The notes under the pieces: generated by a model | What the model was told of the DNA's origin: nothing | Database searches by the model: none | The model's input: the letters and a program-made list of their open reading frames with translations, nothing else | Translations under genes and position numbers: made by a program | NCBI RefSeq assembly: GCF_000004075.3 | Contig: NC_026656.2 | Coordinates: forward strand, 14,384,001-14,448,000 | DNA length: 64,000 bases | Source of the DNA: Cucumis sativus | Taxonomy: Eukaryota > Streptophyta > Magnoliopsida > Cucurbitales > Cucurbitaceae | Direction: 5' to 3' | Part shown: piece after piece, positions 49,420 through 62,114 of the stretch | How the letters are laid out: each line of letters begins with the position of its first letter | Numbering within the stretch: the stretch's first letter is position 1

Positions 49420-49725
49420 ACGAGTAATCTTCTTCTAGACGATCGTGTAGTTAATTTTAAACAATGGAAAAATAGTCTTCAAATTTAAATGATTAGACGA
49501 TAAACTATAAATGATGGCGAGACAATTTCATACATAAACGATCACAAAAGAAGAAGAATAAGAAGTAAAGAAGTGCACAACTCGTCCCACAATATTAATA
49601 TTCAAAACCAACAACGATACATGAAATTTATAAAAAATAATTGTACATAATGAGTTTTTCTTATTTTGTTATACGAACCATAAATATTTAGGGTTTTGTT
49701 ACATTTATCTAAACTATCATTATAC
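49420..49725. repeat. Palindromic dispersed repeat, partial copy 4
   Basis: It contains ACGATCGTGTAG, AAATGATTAGACGAT and AAACGATCAC phrases and ends GAACCATAAATATTTAGGGT then TTTTGTTACATTTAT, resembling the right end of copies 1-3. The left end is not clear. Confidence 0.4.
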
Positions 49726-51101
49726 TTAATTTTAATTTTCAATAATTAAAGAGCTATTTTAAATAATAATAATGTATTAAAACTATTTGCAAAATTTATG
49801 GAACTATATGTTCTATAAATATAATTTTATTTTTATGGCTCTCTATAACAATTTTTCAAACTAAAAGTTCACCTGATGGAGCATAAAAAAATTTAATCTA
49901 TTTATAGAATATTGCAAAATCAATCAAATTCTATACAACACATTAAAATTTGACGATTCGTTTTTAAATATTTATTTTTACTTTATTTTATAAATATTTT
50001 CAATTTTTTAATTCATTTCTCCAAAGAGAATCTAAAATTATATATTATTAAATGACTTCCCTCTTCCCTTGGTTGAAGGAAAATATGAAACATATCTATT
50101 AAATGTGTGAGTTTGAGTTATATTATTGAATCTGGGATTGCCTAAGATCAATCAAATTTGTGTAATAAATCTCTCACTAATCGAGGAGGCAATAAAGGAA
50201 CACATAATAGAATTAGTGAAAAATATACCTTTAAAGATTACAAAGCTTCAATATTACATTAACTATACCTTTAAAGAAACAACCGAACAAGAAAAGAGAA
50301 ATAATAGAATTAGTGAACTACATTTATAAAAGCAAATTTTTAATATAAGTTTATTATTGATCATTTTAAAATTTTAGTATATTTTTATAAATATTGAGAT
50401 TTTTGTCCTTTTTTTTAAAATTCTTTTTATATGGAAATATGTTGTTGGGATTCAAATATTTGAAACCTATATTTTAGGAATGTAGATTTGTATTTGTTAA
50501 TGAATAATTTGGAGAAGATACATTCGTAAAAATAAATATACATCTACAAGTGTGTGTATATACATAGTTGCGATTAGTGGTTGACGATGATAGGTTTCGA
50601 TTCAATCCTATTGAAGGTATGGTTGTTGTCTTTCAGTATATGAATTTACATTAAAGATAGTTGACATATGTGATGAAAAGTGAGTGATAAAAAATATGAA
50701 TGAAGATCACTTAATTGAAAGAACTATTTCAGGGAGAGCTTGAACTTATCTTTCAAGAGATCCATGATTATTTTCAGGTGAGCTTGAGTTTATTTTTAAG
50801 TTATGGTGATAATTTATTAAAGTAGCTTTAGTGTTAAGTTACAAACTTTTGAATCTCAATAATGTTTCTTATCCGAGGCAAATGAACTCCCAAACGTAGG
50901 TTGTATTTGTCGAATTGAGTTACCAAAGTCTTCTGCGTAATTTGTCACTTTTGTGCTTTAACTATTTCTGTAGTTAATTGCTTTAGATATAGCTAAATGT
51001 AAAGTTATCTTACTTCTTTAATAAATATTTTCATAATTTGTTATTTCACATAATTATAGAAACAACAAAAACACAATAAATTTGTTTTAAGAAAAAGGTT
51101 A

Positions 51102-51158
<57 letters not shown>

Positions 51159-52600
51159 ACAAAAATGAAAATATTTTAGGTTGTGTAACAAAATAAAATA
51201 AAGTTCATCAACCCTCGATAACTTGGTGAATTTTCTTTTATAAATTTCATATTTGTTCTTTCAGAACTTCTTCATCTTCTTTTTTGGAATTTATCCTTCT
51301 TCATCATAACTCTCATCTTTGGCGTGATCTTTTTCATAAAGACAATATTTTTTTCTAATTCTTTTTTTGTTATCAACTATTGTGTCATTTTTTTTCTTGT
51401 TTTCTTTTACCAAACAATTGTTTAGATTTAATATAAGATCATGTACCAAAATTGACTGGATTGGGATTTGATAAAAGATTGTTTTCTTATACTATATGTA
51501 ATCAATTAGTTGTAGGGTATTTTTATTATTTCATATCGTGGGCTTATAGACTTCTATATTTTCGCGTTTTGGTGTGTTTTTTAAAAAGTCACCTAAAAAT
51601 CAAATTTAGGAGACATTTCTTTTAGAGATGTGAGAAAGAAAAAAAAAATCCTCTATCACATGTCATATATCACAAAATTGAGAAACAAAGAAATAAAAAA
51701 TATTAGCAAAATAAATAAAAAAAACTTCTATCACATGTCTTATTTTCCCCCTCGACGATGAGAATAATAATATTGTTAAAAGAAAAATTAATACAATGTA
51801 TGTTAGTTGTTGGTTTAGTTTGACTTTATATACTATATAAATGTATAAACAAATTTTAAATATAATGTTACTTGATATAATTTTGATGTAATATAAGTGT
51901 GGAAAGATTGAGTTGATTTATGAATGGTTGGTGTTATAATAAAATTACTAGTTATCATAATAACAACATTTATGAGTTTTTTCAAAAATAAAAAAAATTG
52001 ACTTGAACAAAACCATTAAAAAAAATTACACTTGATTTTTATATGAATTGTATATATTTTATCAAATATTTTATTTTTCACAATTTTCTCAAAATTTATC
52101 GTTTCTAAACCCTTATTACTACATGATCTATCAATGATAGATTTTTATTTGTAATAAACTTTAAAGGAAAACTTTTAAAAATTGCAAATTTTACAAAATA
52201 CTTATAACTTATAGCAAAAATTTTAAATTCTATCCCTAATGGTCACTTAATGCTACAATAATAGAACTATCATGGATATAATCTAAAATTTTTGCAACAA
52301 TTTGTAAATATTTTAATTTAGTTTGTTATTTTTTAAAAATGTCCCTAATTTGAAAATTATATTTGAATATTTTTTTTTGTATAGTATTATATTTGTGAAT
52401 ATTTTAGATGAGATTGTTATACGTGGACAACTCCATCAAATCAATTAATTAATTATGTGAAAATGTGAATAATTTTCTTCAATGATTGAGAATATTAAAT
52501 TAGAGCCAATTTCAAACTGGCAAGTGGGAAATATAATTTTGGTGATAAAATTAAAAAAAGAAAGAATCACGTGAAACATAAAATAAAAAGAAGAGTGGAA
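49726..52600. other. AT-rich, repeat-rich intergenic region
   Basis: No supported gene. A long TA palindrome lies at 51103-51158. The stretch at about 51380-51600 again has the AACAATTGTTTAGATTTAAT style of the palindromic family. About 52150-52340 resembles a decayed MITE (AATTTGTAAATATTTT, ATTTTTTAAAAATGTCCC). Confidence 0.45.
51103..51158. repeat. Long (TA)n palindrome
   Basis: About 55 bp of alternating TA with two phase slips (TATTATATATATAATATATA), able to form a cruciform. Confidence 0.85.
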
Positions 52601-52700
52601 AATTATCAAAGTAATGAGGCATAATTTGCTATATTTACATGAAAGAAGAGTGCATAATTTAATCTTAATTTTATTTCAAACTTTGGATTTGTCTTTTTTC

Positions 52701-52955
52701 CATATAAAAGACCCTTTGGAAACAAGAAATCTTACACATAATCCAAAACTCAAATTGCAAAAGCATCGTATTGTTCACTTTTTTCTCCCTCCCTCTTAGA
52801 AACTCTCTCTTCCTTTTCAATTTAGAAACACAACATGGCATCTCATGACTGTGTGAAGGGGAAGAGGATAACAATTTTGAGCATCAATAATGGTGGTGAC
52901 CTTAGAGGCATTATTCCTTGAACTTTTCTAGCTTTTCTCGACTCTACATGCTAGA
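52701..52955 (+). pseudogene. Patatin relic: promoter, leader and exon 1 only
   Basis: A TATA box (CATATAAAAG, 52701) and leader phrase (CTCAAATTGCAAAAGCA) match the two intact plus-strand patatins. The ATG is at 52835. The frame follows patatin exon 1 (KGKRITILSI...RGIIP) but the glycine loop is damaged (DGGG became NNGG), a stop TGA sits at 52919-52921, and the position of the exon 1 donor has ATAATA instead of GTAATA. After about 52955 homology stops. The relic lies midway between the two intact copies, so it is the remnant of another duplication unit or an aborted one. Confidence 0.85.
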
Positions 52956-53065
52956 TAATAACAATAAACCTTCAATTCAATTTTATGTTTAAAAATATAG
53001 TTCAACTAAATGTTAGTACATTCAACTTGATTACAAAATATTAAATGTTGAGGATCCCATGATTA

Positions 53066-53275
53066 AGGATGAGCATCCGTTGGCCATAATCGATTTTCTG
53101 GCCAAAATTTCAAACCGATAGTGAATTGATTATGGTTGGTTTAGTAAATGTTCAAACCGACTTTGATCACAAAAGAGTATAAATCGTTTAGGTTGGTTTA
53201 AACCTTTGAAATATTTTTTAAATTTTTGTCGAATTGTTTAATTAGGTTGGTTGTGTTAGCATAAATACTTTAAAT
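53066..53275 (+). repeat. MITE-like repeat starting GGATGAGCAT
   Basis: GGATGAGCATCCGTTGG followed by GGTTGGTTTA/AAACCGA-rich sequence, similar in start and style to the minus-strand repeat at about 25337-25535. The ends are approximate. Confidence 0.35.
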
Positions 53276-53769
53276 TTATATAATAGATTAATGTAAGATC
53301 ACTCATGTATGTTGGATAATTTTGTCAAAAGAAAATAATAAATTTCTTTTTATTAACGTGGTTATTTAAAATAAAGGATATTACTTAAAGATAGAGATAT
53401 TATTTAAAAATAAAAAAATTTCCTTCGTAGTAGAAATATTTTATCTATATCTTTGCATAAAAAAGTTAAAGAGAAGATATATTAGTGAGATCTTTAAACA
53501 ACTAAGCTATGGGCTTAGATCTGTGTGCACATTGATGGAAAATTAATTTCAGAGAAGTTTTCTCTTGAATTATTATTTGGGAAGGTAGTCATTGCCTTCT
53601 TTATGAAGATGGATTACTGAAGTTCTGCAAGTGACGTTGCACCCGTTGATAAGAAATATAAAAGAATACTAAAATAGTTGACTACGGTCAATGAATTCAC
53701 GGGAGCCTGAGTTTATCTTCAAATAGATTCAAACACAAATTTAGGTGGAGTCTGTCTTTGATTAAATTT

Positions 53770-54025
53770 CTGTTATTGTCGCCACATGCCTGAGACGATG
53801 CGGAGCGGCTGACGTCCTCAAAAGAGTTAGATTTTTAAACAAATAGGAGTCGCCACAAATTTTTTTACGATGTGATTGGACATCGAAATAAAGTAAACAA
53901 TTTTTAAAAACTGGTATGTGGAAAATAGAGTTGAGTTCGAGAGTCATTTGTGTGTGGAAAATGTATTAGGACCCCACAACACCCATTTAGAAAAACAGTG
54001 ACCAAATTTCAAATCTCGAATTGAA
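53770..54025 (+). repeat. Fragment resembling a widespread dicot retroelement sequence
   Basis: GCGGAGCGGCTGACGTCCTC, GGAGTCGCCACAAATTTTTT, GAGTTCGAGAGTCATTTGTG and ACCCCACAACACCC appear in this order. I recall this order from abundant repeats in several dicot genomes, probably non-coding parts of LTR retroelements. The assignment is from memory only. The minus-strand 61-codon frame here is a by-product. Confidence 0.35.
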
Positions 54026-54959
54026 AATATATTTTTTTTATTTTAAAATTATTGTCTTATTTTACCTCTCATTACTCCAATATTGAAGCAATGATCTCAT
54101 AAAATAAGTTGAATAATATTTCCTTAGTTAGACTATATATTGAAGGAAACATCTCACCTTAAGAAAATGAGAAATCATTACAATTTCTCAAAGTGTATCA
54201 TGGACTAGTCTTCGAATAAATATTTTTTTAAAATATTGATTAAATTCATTTTTTCTTGGGATCAAATCTCGGACTCCCAAAGATATTGATCACTCACCTT
54301 AAGAATTCTAGAAAATCAGACTCCCAAATTTCCTAGATTCCATCATAGGATTTTTTTTTAGCGAATTAGAAGTGTGTTATTAAAAAAGTTGATTATGAAG
54401 TATAAATTTATATTTTAAACTCTTTTTTAAAAAATTAAATAGGATAATTTTAAAGTAAAAATTTCTTAACGGCTAAAAAAGAAAATTTAAGAAAGGCTTC
54501 AAAATTAGGTCAATAGAAAATAATGAGCAAAGAAATCAAATATATTATACAACGAATTAAGAAGTAACAGAAGATTTTATTTTTTTAAAAATACTGAAAA
54601 TCGAATCTTGAACTCCTAAAGAAACGATTCTCTCACCTCAAAAATTTAGAAATAACGGACTCTCATATATTTTTAATTTCATCGTCGATTTTTTTTAGAA
54701 TGGTAGAATATAAAGATAAATATGATGTAAGAAAAAAAACAATTAATTGATATAAAATACCGTGGTAATATTGCAAAGTGTAAACGAAATATTCATAAAT
54801 TTAATATTACATGATAATAATTATTATACATGCAACAAAAATAAGTTAAAATAAATAAGAAAAAAAAATAAAAACCATAAACAACAAAAAAATAAAAAAA
54901 GGAAAGAAGAAAGAAAGGAAAGAAAGAAGGAATAAAAGGAAATGGTTGTAAAACGAGCA
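54026..54959. other. AT-rich spacer
   Basis: No gene seen. Two similar phrases (TCTCGGACTCCCAAAGA and CTTGAACTCCTAAAGAAA, each followed by TCACCT and AGAAAT-like sequence) at about 54270 and 54608 suggest a decayed repeat. Confidence 0.4.
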
Positions 54960-57900
54960 AATATGCTTAATTAGTTTTGAAAAAAAAAAGGTCACATCTC
55001 GATAATCATTTTATTTATTTTTTACAATTAAATCTATGTTCTCATATTTTCTTACCGTGGTATTACATTTTTGTTCAGCGTAAGAGTTGGGTTGATTTTT
55101 TAAAGTATGAGTAAAAGTAGACAAAGCATGGAATTTAAAGATGATAGATATGTTTGTAAACTTAACTTTTAAAATCTTAAATAAAAAACATAAAACAAAA
55201 TTTTATCAAATAACTTACTAAAAAAATTCAAATGATTATCGGACGATACCTTAACTTTTTCAATGTCAACTTCCATAAAATTTTTGGACATGCACCACAC
55301 GTATCTAACTAGAGTAGAAACTTTTTATTTGAAAAGTAACTTATGGAGCTATTCCCTTTAACACAAAACTAAAATATGTATGTATTTATAAAATAAATAA
55401 AGCTAACATATCAACCCATTAAGCAATTTTAATGAACAAAGAAAATGGATTCTTCAACTATTTATTTATAGGTAGCCCTTAGCACAAAACTGAAATATAT
55501 ATTGTTAAAAAAAATTCAGAAAATTACACTAGATGAATTTGCATTATTTCATTTTACTCACTCCAACATTTAAATTTAATTTTTTGAGTAATTATTCTTC
55601 AAAAAAAGAGAGAACAAACTATTTTTTTTTTTTTATGGAAGCAACAACCCTATCCAGAAGATCGAAACGAAACTATATTGTGTGAAAATAAATTGAATTT
55701 TAAAGACTCTAATAAAGAAAAGAAAAGAAAGTTATTTATCATTTTGTATCCACAAGTCCACCATTTGGTCACGTTTTAGTTATTTATCTTTCTGGTAAAG
55801 GATATATATCCTTCCATTAAAGGGTCTGTATTTTGTCCTTTATAGTGAAGAACACATCGAACTTGGAAAACCAAATTAATTTTATTCATATGTTCAACTA
55901 TGGCGTACGTAGTTAATGTTAAGGTGCGTGTGAGAGTGGGAGCAAATGCATGTGAGTTTTGTACCAAAGAAGAAAGGTTACATTGAAATGATTGATGGTC
56001 TTTTGGATGAGATGATGATGAAATTTACACACATTTGGTTTCAAACCTCAAAAACTTAGGTCAAATTCAATTTAGGTTTAATTTTTTTTAAAAAAGTTAT
56101 ATGATCAAAATAATCTTTAGTTATATCTCAATGAAAGTTATTAACTGCAGAAATAGCTAAAGCATGAAAGCAACAAGTAACGCATAAGAGTTTGATAACT
56201 CAATTCGATAAATACGGATTACAGATTACATGTAGGGAGTTTTTTTTTTGCTCAGATAAGAAATATTATTAAGATTGATATGTGTCTAATTTAATACTAA
56301 AGCTACAATAATAATATCTCTACAACTTAAATGTATAAACTCAAACTCTCCTGACGGTAAACGTGAATCTTCTAAAAAACAAGTTTAGGTTCTCCCTGAA
56401 TTAATGGATTGACTTCTCAATCATGTGGTCTTCATTCATATTTCTTATCACTCATAATTTATTGCATTGGTGTTAATATATCAAAAGGCAACAATCATAC
56501 TACCTTCAACAGACTAACTTGATGAAGCAAAAATTTGTCTTAATGAAGTTCGGGTTAGTCGTCTTTTTCCACACGCAACAATCGCAATGAAAACCACACA
56601 CACCTATATATTTAGTAAACAACACTAAAATTTAAAAAAAAAAACAAAAAAAATTCATTAACTTTTTTTTTTATCTTCAATCTTCAAAGTTTCAAATCTT
56701 AAAATCATCAAATTAAATAAAATAGAATTGAGTCGCAATGTGAGAAGTATCAACAAGTTTTATATAATTTATATATTAAATTTGTATCATATTAATTATT
56801 AAAGGTTTGCATTCTAATTAAATCTCAATCTATAATGGTAAATTAAATACGAAGACAATTCAAATAATTTGGACTACTCAATCCATTTATAAGAGTTGAA
56901 TTGAGTTAGTTTAAAATTTGGGTTTGGTCGGATAAATTTTTTTTAGTTGGGTTGGATCTCAGGTTGAGTGTTGAAAAATTCGGTTCAACACAATCTAACT
57001 CGAATTAATATATATATATATATGAATGATGCATTTAACAAAATAAATTAAATTTTTTTAGATAAATTAAAAATATATTTATATATTAAAATTTTAGATT
57101 CTATACATGATACTAGTCATAATTTGCTATAGGTTATAAATGTTTAGTCAAATTTGCCATTTTTTAAAAAAATTTCTATATATATTAATTTTTATTTTTC
57201 TATATTTATGTTTATATTATATTTTATTATTAATTTAAGTAAATAGTAAATTTAAGCCAAGCCTCATATCTCTCTAGCCCACTCTCTTTTTCTTGGCTCG
57301 ACTTCTCATCTCATACCTCTCAGTCTTTTAAGAGTTTATAAAACAATACGACTCCACAACCCAACTCAATCTAACCTATATTTTATGGGTTGAGTTAGGA
57401 ATATTATTTAAGTTATTTGGGTTGTCAATCCAACCAACCCAAAAGTATGAATTGGATTGGGAATGTCCCCAAAGAACCTAACTCAATCCTACTCGTTTAC
57501 ACCTTTGTTAAATACAAGATGACTAATTTAATTTGACATCAATTATTGACCTATCTAATGTCACCCTGTTGAAAGGGAACTTGAAAAGTTTTTTTTGAAT
57601 AAATTAAATTACATTACCAACTTAATTAATAATTCATAAATTGAATGTATTGAATTTTAAAGTATTAATTTATTTCATATGAAAATGAGAATAAAGGTGT
57701 AATGAATTAAAATGGAAAATGACAAAGTTGTCAGTTAATTAATTATATAGATATTGATGAGAACGGGGAAAACGTGAGAAAAATTGATAGACCAAACCCT
57801 ACAAAAAATGGACGGCCAAAACTTAATCAATAATTCTATGTATTTAGTTCTTATCATCACTTTCCATTTCCCATTCATTTTCTCCATAATTCTTCCATTT

Positions 57901-59368
57901 TCTTCGCCTTCATTCCATTTTTCATTAAATCATCATTTTTCTTGTCTAGTACAACAATAAATTTATAAATTTTGAAGAATTCTTCACCTTTTCCACATTT
58001 TATTCACACATATCAATTAAATAGAAAATTTACATTTTAGATTATGTAAAATAAAATTAATTTTATATCTAAGAGATGATTGAATATATCAACTAGGAAT
58101 TGTTAGAAAAAAATACATTTTGAATACGTTATTAAAACTTATTAGATACAAATTAAAAGGGTAATTGACTTATTATATTCTGAAAAAAATGCATAAACAA
58201 AATATGCATAAAGTGATCTCTTTATCTTTATTCTCCACCTTCCATACTGATCTCTTCCACATGTTTATTCTGTGTTTTTAATTTCCTCTGTCACTCTCAA
58301 TATTTTTGGTATTTAGATTGACTTTTCAAAACCGTAGAATTTTAAGATTGAGAATTCTTTATAAAATTTCTAATGAATGGTTGTTGAGGAAGAAGGGTGT
58401 ACATTTATACGAATTGACAGGATAAGTTAGTTGCTGTAGTTACTCACAAGAGTTGGTTTCTTTGCTATCTCTTTGCCTGATAGCTCAAGGTTGTTCTTTG
58501 CTATCTCTTTGCCTGATAGCTCAAGGTTGTTCACATTGGATTGGTGCCTTCACGATTCTCAATTGCACTGTCTAGATTGAGAGCTGAAAATCAAATAATT
58601 CCTTATTGGCCTCTTTGTCTTGAGTTGATCTGCCATGCATGTCATTGTTAACACTTCAAAGTCTCCTCAGTTTTAGAGAGTCTAGAGCCACAAGGTTAAG
58701 CTCCTTGTGCGTTGAATGAAATATATAGTTGTACCTGTGAAAACACATACTTACTTATGGAAACAATGAATATGAAAACACATAAACCATAGATAATACA
58801 TCAAATTTTGTAACTCAATTCCATGACACAGAATCTACACCTAAAAATCTTTAGTCCAATTGAAATGATTATTTTATAAAGATTGAAAAGGATCACAAGT
58901 ACATAACTTATCAAGAATCAAATATCTTAATCATATGACTTTTCCAAATAAACGTTTAGGCTTTCTTAAACTACTTAATATGTGAACAAATATAATTCGT
59001 TTAGATCGTATGTTTCATGCTTCACCTTTACGTCTCAATGTGCAGGCTCCCCCTTGTGAGAGACTTCTCATAATAATCTTTAATGTTAGGCTCCTCTAAC
59101 TTGCACGGATCTTCTCAACCAATTGACTCACAATGCCAAAGTATTCAACATCACACCATGAGTACTTTGTAAAAGGCTTTCTCAACACATAAATATCTTG
59201 ATGCACGTTTGCTCACACTTCTGTCTTCAAACCACAACAATATCACACGGCCACAAGCTTATATTTTTTAGGTCACACGTCGTAACAAAAACAAAAGTTA
59301 ATTCCCTCAATTTATTATTAAATATCAATCATATATTTATTAATAAATATTAACCAACTTTAAGAGAA

Positions 59369-59399
59369 AACAACCACAACCACAACCACAACCACAACC
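59369..59399. repeat. Hexanucleotide (ACAACC)n microsatellite
   Basis: About five units of CCACAA, in copy B only; copy A has CAACCACAGAC at the matching place. Confidence 0.85.
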
Positions 59400-59946
59400 G
59401 ATATAATATCTTTATTAACGAGAATAACTTTATTAATAAATATTATCCATATTAATTCCATACCAACAAAACCTTAAGTAGCAGTACCAAAGTAAGACAA
59501 TCAAAAACAAAAACAAGAAATTACAGCATAAATTAAAATCAGTGTTACAATAATAATCTTCTGAATGAGGTTACCAAAACCCACAATGAATAGTGACTAA
59601 AACGATTAAAATCAGTGATAAAAAAATTGGGGATCAATGATCCAGATGAAGAAGTGATGAATAATGATGATTTGATTAATATAGAGACTAAAATTGAACG
59701 TACGAGAAAATAAATGATAGTTTACTAAACTCAAATAATTGGTAAGAACCATCAATCATGACGTTTATTTTCTTTTTTTAAAAAAATTAAATATTGTTGG
59801 AACAGATTAAATGTGAAGCAAATTTTGGATAAGCAAGTGGGGATCGGATCGAAGACATTATTTTTGGCTATGGCGATAAAATTAAATATTAGGAGCACGT
59901 GAAACATAATAATTAAAATAAATAATATAGTTGAGAGTTTCTTTTG

Positions 59947-59956
59947 GTTATAAAAG
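59947..59956 (+). promoter_or_regulatory. TATA box of the second plus-strand patatin
   Basis: TTATAAAAGA... at the same relative place as in copy A, about 112 nt upstream of the ATG. Confidence 0.6.
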
Positions 59957-60067
59957 ACCTCTTTGGGGACACATAATCCCAAACAACTCAATTTGCAAAA
60001 GCAACTTACTATTATCTTTCTCTCTTCTTCCTCCTAGACCCATCCTTTCTGTTTACAAATAAACATT

Positions 60068-62114
60068 ATGGAAGACAAGTTTGCTAAATTTGAGAAGGGA
60101 AAGAAGATAACAATTTTAAGTATAGATGGTGGTGGCATTAGAGGCATCATTCCCGGAACTATTCTAGCTTTTCTCGAGTCTAAACTTCAGGTAATAATGA
60201 TATATATATATATACTTATATAGTACTTTATTTTTCTTTCAAAACTAAAGGTTGACTTAAATTAGTGAAAGTATTACTCGTCTATACTCAAACTCTTTAC
60301 GAATTTGTAAGAAATTTTTTGGTTTTTATTGATTGGACGAACGATTTGGTTAGGAATTGGATGGACCAGATGCAAGAGTAGCAGATTACTTTGATGTAAT
60401 TGCTGGTACAAGCACAGGTGGTTTGGTTACTTCCATGCTTACAGCTCCTAACGAGAATAATCGACCTTTGTACGCTGCAAAAGATTTAACCCGCTTCTAC
60501 ATCGAACATGGACCAAAAATCTTCCCTCAACGAAAGTCAGTAGTTTTCTCCTCTTTTCAATTGTCAAAAGCTTTCCTCTGTAAGAAATAAATTATTATAG
60601 CCTCCTAAAATATTATATTTAAGTGATTATAATTTGTATGCATAGGGTAAACTATTTTAGTTTAAGAATGAGAAGAAAATAGTAAAAATAAAATAGAAAA
60701 TATAATAAATTGCAAGTTTTGAAATAATGTTCACCATACAGATGTGCGGTTATTCTGGTCTTACCGTTTTCGTTTGCTGATATTGATGTTTTGTGGTGTG
60801 AAAACAGTCATTTCTTAAGTTCTGCGGTGAATATGTTTGGAAAAGTTATGGGCCCAAAGTACGATGGCAAATACTTGAGATCATTGATAAACAGATTGCT
60901 TCGAGATATAACACTTAAGGAAACACTAACGCAAGTCATTATTCCTGCTTTCGACATTAAGCTTCTTCAACCTGTGATTTTCAGCACACTCGATGTATGA
61001 AAATTTAATTAAAAACGATTTGATAAACAGTTTATATTCCTTTAATTTTTTTTCAATAATTAATAAATCGGAGGAATTAATTATTCAGGCAAAATGGGAT
61101 GCGTTAAAGAATCCAAAACTGGCTGATGTTTGTATCAGTACCTCCGCCGCTCCCACTTTCTTACCTGGTCATGAATTTCAAACTAAGGACTCTAAGGGAA
61201 ATACTCGTAACTTCGATATGGTTGATGGTGGAGTTGCTGCAAATAATCCAGTAAGATCGACCTTCCTTCCCCATATTAGATAATTTGTTAAATTTGTCTT
61301 TTTACTCATAAAGCTTAATTTGTTAAATTTGTCTTTTTTCTCATAAAGCTTAATTTGTTAAATTTGTCTTTTTACTCATGAAGCTTAAGCTTCTGGACTG
61401 AATTATTGGTGGTTTAAGACTCGTTTTGGTGGATGTTTAACTAATATATGTGTGTGTGTGTGTGTGTGATGGTTGATTGTTTAGACATTGGCTGCATTGA
61501 CTCATGTGACAAAAGAGATGAGCATCTTGAGAAAAAGAAGTGAACTTCTGAAAATAAAACCCATGGAAGCAAAAAGGATGTTGATTCTTTCTTTAGGAAC
61601 TGGTGTGGCTAAAAATGATGAGAAGTATAGTGCAGCTATGTCTTCCAAATGGGGTATGCTTGGTTGGATCTATCATAGAGGAGCAACACCAATTGTTGAT
61701 ATTTTTAGTGATGCAAGTGCAGATATGGTGGATTATCATATTTCTAGCATCTTCCAATCTGAACATAATGATAGAAATTATCTTCGTATTCAGGTATACA
61801 ATAATTTTAAACTATGATCTCCGTTAATTATAATTAAATAAAATCAGCATGTTTTTGATAAGGATATATTGTGTGATATCTTCAAACAGGATGACACATT
61901 GAGTGGTGATGTTTCGTCCGTGGATATTGCAACCCAACAAAACTTATTAAAGCTCATTGAGGTTGGAGAGAGTTTACTGAAGAAACCATTATCAAGGGTA
62001 AATTTGGAATCTGGAAAGTTTGAGGCACTTGATGGAGAAGGAACTAATGAAAAAGCACTTGCAGAATTTGCTCAAATGTTGTCTGATGAGAGGAAACTAC
62101 GATTGAGCCCTTGA
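60068..62114 (+). CDS. Patatin-like phospholipase (pPLAII type), copy B, 6 exons, 395 aa
   Basis: Exons are 60068-60190, 60354-60535, 60808-60994, 61089-61250, 61485-61793 and 61890-62114; phases close. All active-site motifs are intact: DGGGIRG in exon 1, GTSTG in exon 2, [10 protein letters not shown] in exon 4. Differences from copy A include A2E, L5F, T7K, one I-to-V in exon 2, Y-to-H, V-to-A and G-to-R (LLGD to LLRD) in exon 3, and three changes in exon 5; exons 4 and 6 encode identical peptides. The intron 2 donor is GTCAGT rather than GTGAGT as in copy A, so splicing may be weaker; read-through gives a stop after about 18 further codons. Intron 4 has a longer (TG)n run and an extra 35-bp repeat unit. 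Confidence 0.92.
61284..61390 (+). repeat. 35-bp VNTR in intron 4 of patatin copy B
   Basis: The unit (TTTGTTAAATTTGTCTTTTT plus ACTCATAAAGCTTAA) is present three times here and twice in copy A (about 47884-47952). Confidence 0.85.
61447..61469. repeat. (TG)n microsatellite in intron 4
   Basis: About 11 TG units near the 3' end of the intron; copy A has a compound (AT)n(GT)n at the same site. Confidence 0.85.
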
